Below, one piece after another: positions 32,811-34,917 of a DNA stretch of 34,917 nucleotides. Positions within the stretch are counted from its first letter, which is position 1, and each line of letters starts with the position of its first letter. The notes under the pieces are model-generated. The model searched no databases and was not told the origin of the DNA. It was given only the letters and a program-made list of their open reading frames with translations. Source of the stretch: JAWXVD01 sp044425705 (GTDB lineage Bacteria > Bacillota > Clostridia > Lachnospirales > Lachnospiraceae); NCBI GenBank assembly GCA_044425705.1, contig JAWXVD010000023.1, forward strand, positions 1 to 34,917, read 5' to 3'. The position numbers and the translations under genes are program-made.

Positions 32811-32859
32811 TCATCCATCATAAATAACTATCCGTGCCATTACGATTTTTCTTTTCATG

Positions 32860-33516
32860 CTATAGACGATAAAAAATTTTCCTTACAAACTTAGCAAACT
32901 CGCGACTATTGCTACATGCTGTAATAGAATAATTCTCCAAACAGAAATACTCCTTAATATGTATTTTCTCCTGATGATTATCATCTACAATTGATTGCTT
33001 ATCAAATTCTACTTGAAAGCTGTCCAGTCTTTGCTTCATTCCTAGACCTGTGAATTTTATGTAGCTTTCCTTGGCTGTCCAGTATCTATAGAATAAAGAT
33101 TCCCACTGCTCAGGCTTACAGCAATTCAATTGTTTGATTTCTTCTTTTGAAAAGAAACGTTTTGCAACATTTTCCTTCACTGCTTTCCATTCTTGAATAT
33201 CGACACCTATAGGCGTATTTCCAACTGCACATACTACATATTCGCCAGAATGTGAAATATTATAGAAAAATTCATCTTCATGTATCATGTATGGTTTGCC
33301 ATATTCTTCATATCCTATATCATGATTTTCAATTTCATGCAATTCAAATACACGTTTCAATAATAAATATTTCCCTAACGCTCTCACCCGATCATTTAAG
33401 TTTGCGTTTTTCATTACATTTTCTTGTTTCTCTTTTTCCAAAAGATTGAATTTTTCCCTAAACTTTATATCATCATATAAATATTCTACATTTAGAATAT
33501 ATAATTCATTCTTCAT
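32860..33516 (-). CDS. Sfp-type 4'-phosphopantetheinyl transferase
   Basis: These enzymes move the phosphopantetheine arm from CoA to carrier proteins. The 218-residue protein starts at ATG 33516 (MKNELYILNVEYLYDD) with GGAG six bases upstream. The key motifs are FYNISHSGEYVVCAVGNTPIGVDIQ, with D for Mg2+ binding, and RYWTAKESYIKFTGLGM, with the WxxKE motif. It is the long Sfp/Gsp form (pseudo-dimer), not AcpS. No non-ribosomal peptide, polyketide or fatty acid gene is within the window, so its carrier protein is elsewhere. Its last bases converge on the araC-type gene. Confidence 0.9.
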   Translation of the reverse strand: MKNELYILNVEYLYDDIKFREKFNLLEKEKQENVMKNANLNDRVRALGKYLLLKRVFELHEIENHDIGYEEYGKPYMIHEDEFFYNISHSGEYVVCAVGNTPIGVDIQEWKAVKENVAKRFFSKEEIKQLNCCKPEQWESLFYRYWTAKESYIKFTGLGMKQRLDSFQVEFDKQSIVDDNHQEKIHIKEYFCLENYSITACSNSREFAKFVRKIFYRL

Positions 33517-33745
33517 AATCATCTCCACTTTTTATCTACTATTCTCTTTCTACAGAATATCAGTAACTTCCCTTACAGTTCATGCGCGAGCTGTTGCAAT
33601 AAAAATAATTACCACTACCAAATCCTAGTTGTTAGAGACTTTCCTATGATAAACTAGTGCTATTAGGTTGTCAATAACTACAGGATTTTTGTTACAATTT
33701 TTAATCTCCAAATAATTATTTTTAAGATAAATCTTTAAAAATCTC

Positions 33746-33774
33746 TTGTTTTTTTCAAATAGATATGATATTAT
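33746..33774 (+). promoter_or_regulatory. tRNA-Leu promoter
   Basis: TTGTTT (33746-33751) and TATTAT (33769-33774) are 17 bp apart, about 26 bases before the tRNA. The rest of 33517-33745 shows no gene. Confidence 0.55.
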
Positions 33775-33800
33775 ATAACTCGGTCACATAATACAAGCAA

Positions 33801-33883
33801 GCAGGAGTGGCGGAATGGCAGACGCATCAGACTCAAAATCTGACGTAGGTGACTATGTGTGGGTTCAAGTCCCATCTCCTGCA
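33801..33883 (+). tRNA. tRNA-Leu (anticodon CAA)
   Basis: GCAGGAG at the 5' end pairs with CTCCTGC at the 3' end. The anticodon stem TCAGA/TCTGA encloses the loop CT-CAA-AA, so the anticodon is CAA (reads UUG). A long variable arm of class II type (CGTAGGTGACTATG) and the T-arm GTGGG-TTCAAGT-CCCAT support tRNA-Leu. The discriminator base is A and the CCA end is not encoded (GTC follows). Confidence 0.95.
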
Positions 33884-33886
33884 GTC

Positions 33887-33924
33887 AAAAAAATCTTAGA
33901 TGAAATTCATCTAAGATTTTTTAT
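33887..33924 (+). terminator. Terminator after tRNA-Leu
   Basis: AAAAAATCTTAGATGA and TCATCTAAGATTTTTT are exact inverse complements with a three-base loop, ending in six T. It starts four bases after the tRNA. Confidence 0.9.
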
Positions 33925-33983
33925 TGTCGTTTTTTATTGTATCATTAAACAAGAATTCTTAGTATCTATGTCTTCCCTCTTAA

Positions 33984-34021
33984 CGCAAAAATGTCGACTC
34001 TTATGAGCCAACATTTTTGCG
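33984..34021 (-). terminator. Hairpin terminator after lysA
   Basis: CGCAAAAATGT (33984-33994) pairs exactly with 34011-34021, with a further partial pairing CTC-TTAT-GAG inside. It lies 15 bases after the lysA stop, between convergent lysA and tRNA-Leu. Confidence 0.65.
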
Positions 34022-34036
34022 CCTTTATTACTTGAC

Positions 34037-34917
34037 TTATGATAAGCCTAGTTTATCATAAATATCAAAACAATCAAAAGTAGAAAAATAATCTTTTGGT
34101 TCTTCTGCTCTACGAATCAATTTTACACTACCATCCTCTTGTAATAATAATTCCGCAGATTTTAATTTTCCATTATAACTGTAACCCATAGCAAATCCAT
34201 GTGCCCCTGTATCATGAATCACTAATAAATCTCCTTTATCAATCTTTGGAAGCATACGATCAATAGCAAACTTATCGTTATTTTCACATAGAGAACCTAC
34301 TACATCATACATATAATCACAAGGTTCCTCATCTTTACCCATAACAGTAATATGATGGTATGCACCATACATAGCTGGTCTCATTAAGTTTACCGCACAA
34401 GCATCGCATCCAATATACTCTTTATGTGTATGTTTTTCATGAATCGCAGTTGTTACCAAATGCCCATAAGGTGCCATCATAAAACGTCCTAATTCTGTAT
34501 ACAATGCCACATCTCCCATGCCTGCTGGCACTAGAATCTCTTCATATACTTTTCTTACACCTTCTCCAATAGCATAAATATCATTTTTTTCCTGACCTGG
34601 TTTGTAAGGTACACCGATACCGCCTGAAAGGTTGATAAATTTGATATTAACCCCAACTTCTTTCTCCAATTGTACTGCTACTTCAAAAAGCTGTTTTGCT
34701 AAAGTAGGATAATATTCATTTGTCACTGTATTACTAGCTAAAAATGCATGAATACCAAAGTTTTTTACGCCTTTTTCTTTTAAAATTTTAAACCCTTCAA
34801 AAAGTTGCTCTGTTGTAAATCCATATTTTGCATCTCCTGGATTATCCATGATACTTGTACTAATTTTAAACACACCGCCTGGATTGTATCTACAACTCAT
34901 AGTCTCTGGAAATTCAC
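34037..34917 (-). CDS. lysA: Diaminopimelate decarboxylase, C-terminal part (cut by window edge)
   Basis: LysA is a PLP enzyme of the alanine racemase fold that converts meso-DAP to L-lysine. The window ends inside the gene: the frame is open through 34917 (codons EFPET before MSCRYNPGGVFK), so the true start and the PLP lysine lie outside. The visible part has SGGIGVPYKPG (PLP phosphate loop), YTELGRFMMAPYG, CDACAVNLMRPAMYGAYH and VGSLCENNDKFAIDR, the Cys-Glu pair that completes the active site in the dimer. Carboxynorspermidine decarboxylase is a related alternative, but these motifs fit LysA better. It supports the meso-DAP type of MurE. Confidence 0.88.
   Translation of the reverse strand, partial: EFPETMSCRYNPGGVFKISTSIMDNPGDAKYGFTTEQLFEGFKILKEKGVKNFGIHAFLASNTVTNEYYPTLAKQLFEVAVQLEKEVGVNIKFINLSGGIGVPYKPGQEKNDIYAIGEGVRKVYEEILVPAGMGDVALYTELGRFMMAPYGHLVTTAIHEKHTHKEYIGCDACAVNLMRPAMYGAYHHITVMGKDEEPCDYMYDVVGSLCENNDKFAIDRMLPKIDKGDLLVIHDTGAHGFAMGYSYNGKLKSAELLLQEDGSVKLIRRAEEPKDYFSTFDCFDIYDKLGLS

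Noticed and set aside
33801..34006. Open frame across tRNA-Leu as a small protein
   Set aside because: It is an accidental frame through a tRNA and its terminator.

Overview
The window is AT-rich DNA from an anaerobic, low-GC Firmicute of the class Clostridia, most likely a Lachnospiraceae-type genome. I base this on the SCIFF peptide/maturase pair, the fused SecDF, the gene order priA-def-fmt-Zn peptidase-rsmB-rlmN-stp-prkC-rsgA, the meso-diaminopimelate type MurE, strong AGGAGG-type ribosome binding sites, a tRNA without an encoded CCA, and two copies of an Rpn-family gene of the kind multiplied in Lachnospiraceae. The species cannot be named from sequence alone.

Layout. Positions 1-92 hold the 5' end of ychF (minus). 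A 427-bp gap with three tandem hairpins separates it from a small membrane-anchored coiled-coil protein (plus). Positions 1077-2982 (minus) carry a two-gene ATPase + TOPRIM-like pair of the RloA/RloB type, a probable phage-defence island beside housekeeping genes. Positions 3217-14434 (minus) are a housekeeping cluster for replication restart (PriA), nascent-protein N-terminal processing (Def, Fmt), membrane proteolysis, rRNA methylation (RsmB, RlmN), Ser/Thr phospho-signalling (PrkC with its phosphatase) and ribosome assembly (RsgA). murE follows at 14524-15990.

Positions 16150-20790 are accessory. Two direct copies of a 1.0-1.3 kb Rpn-type module, one decayed and one intact, flank two unrecognised genes, one of which looks truncated and frameshifted. 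Positions 20984-27190 (minus) form the SCIFF/secretion region: a 4-TM membrane protein, the six-cysteine peptide scfA, its radical-SAM maturase scfB, secDF and recJ. Next come a CNNM/CorC-type membrane protein (plus), a cell-wall amidase without a signal peptide, a sugar-utilisation pair (Gfo/Idh/MocA dehydrogenase and xylose-isomerase-like epimerase) divergent from an AraC-type regulator, an orphan Sfp-type phosphopantetheinyl transferase, tRNA-Leu(CAA), and lysA running off the right edge.

The most notable non-coding signal is a family of intergenic palindromes built around short cores such as GCC-TAC-GGC or ACGGC-TAC-GCCGT with different outer arms. They occur singly or in tandem groups, sit between genes and inside the housekeeping operon, and at one site form a terminator. 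The strongest system-level candidates are the SCIFF locus, with a direct repeat upstream and a hairpin between precursor and maturase, and the RloAB pair, whose promoter is nested in the neighbouring gene's terminator.
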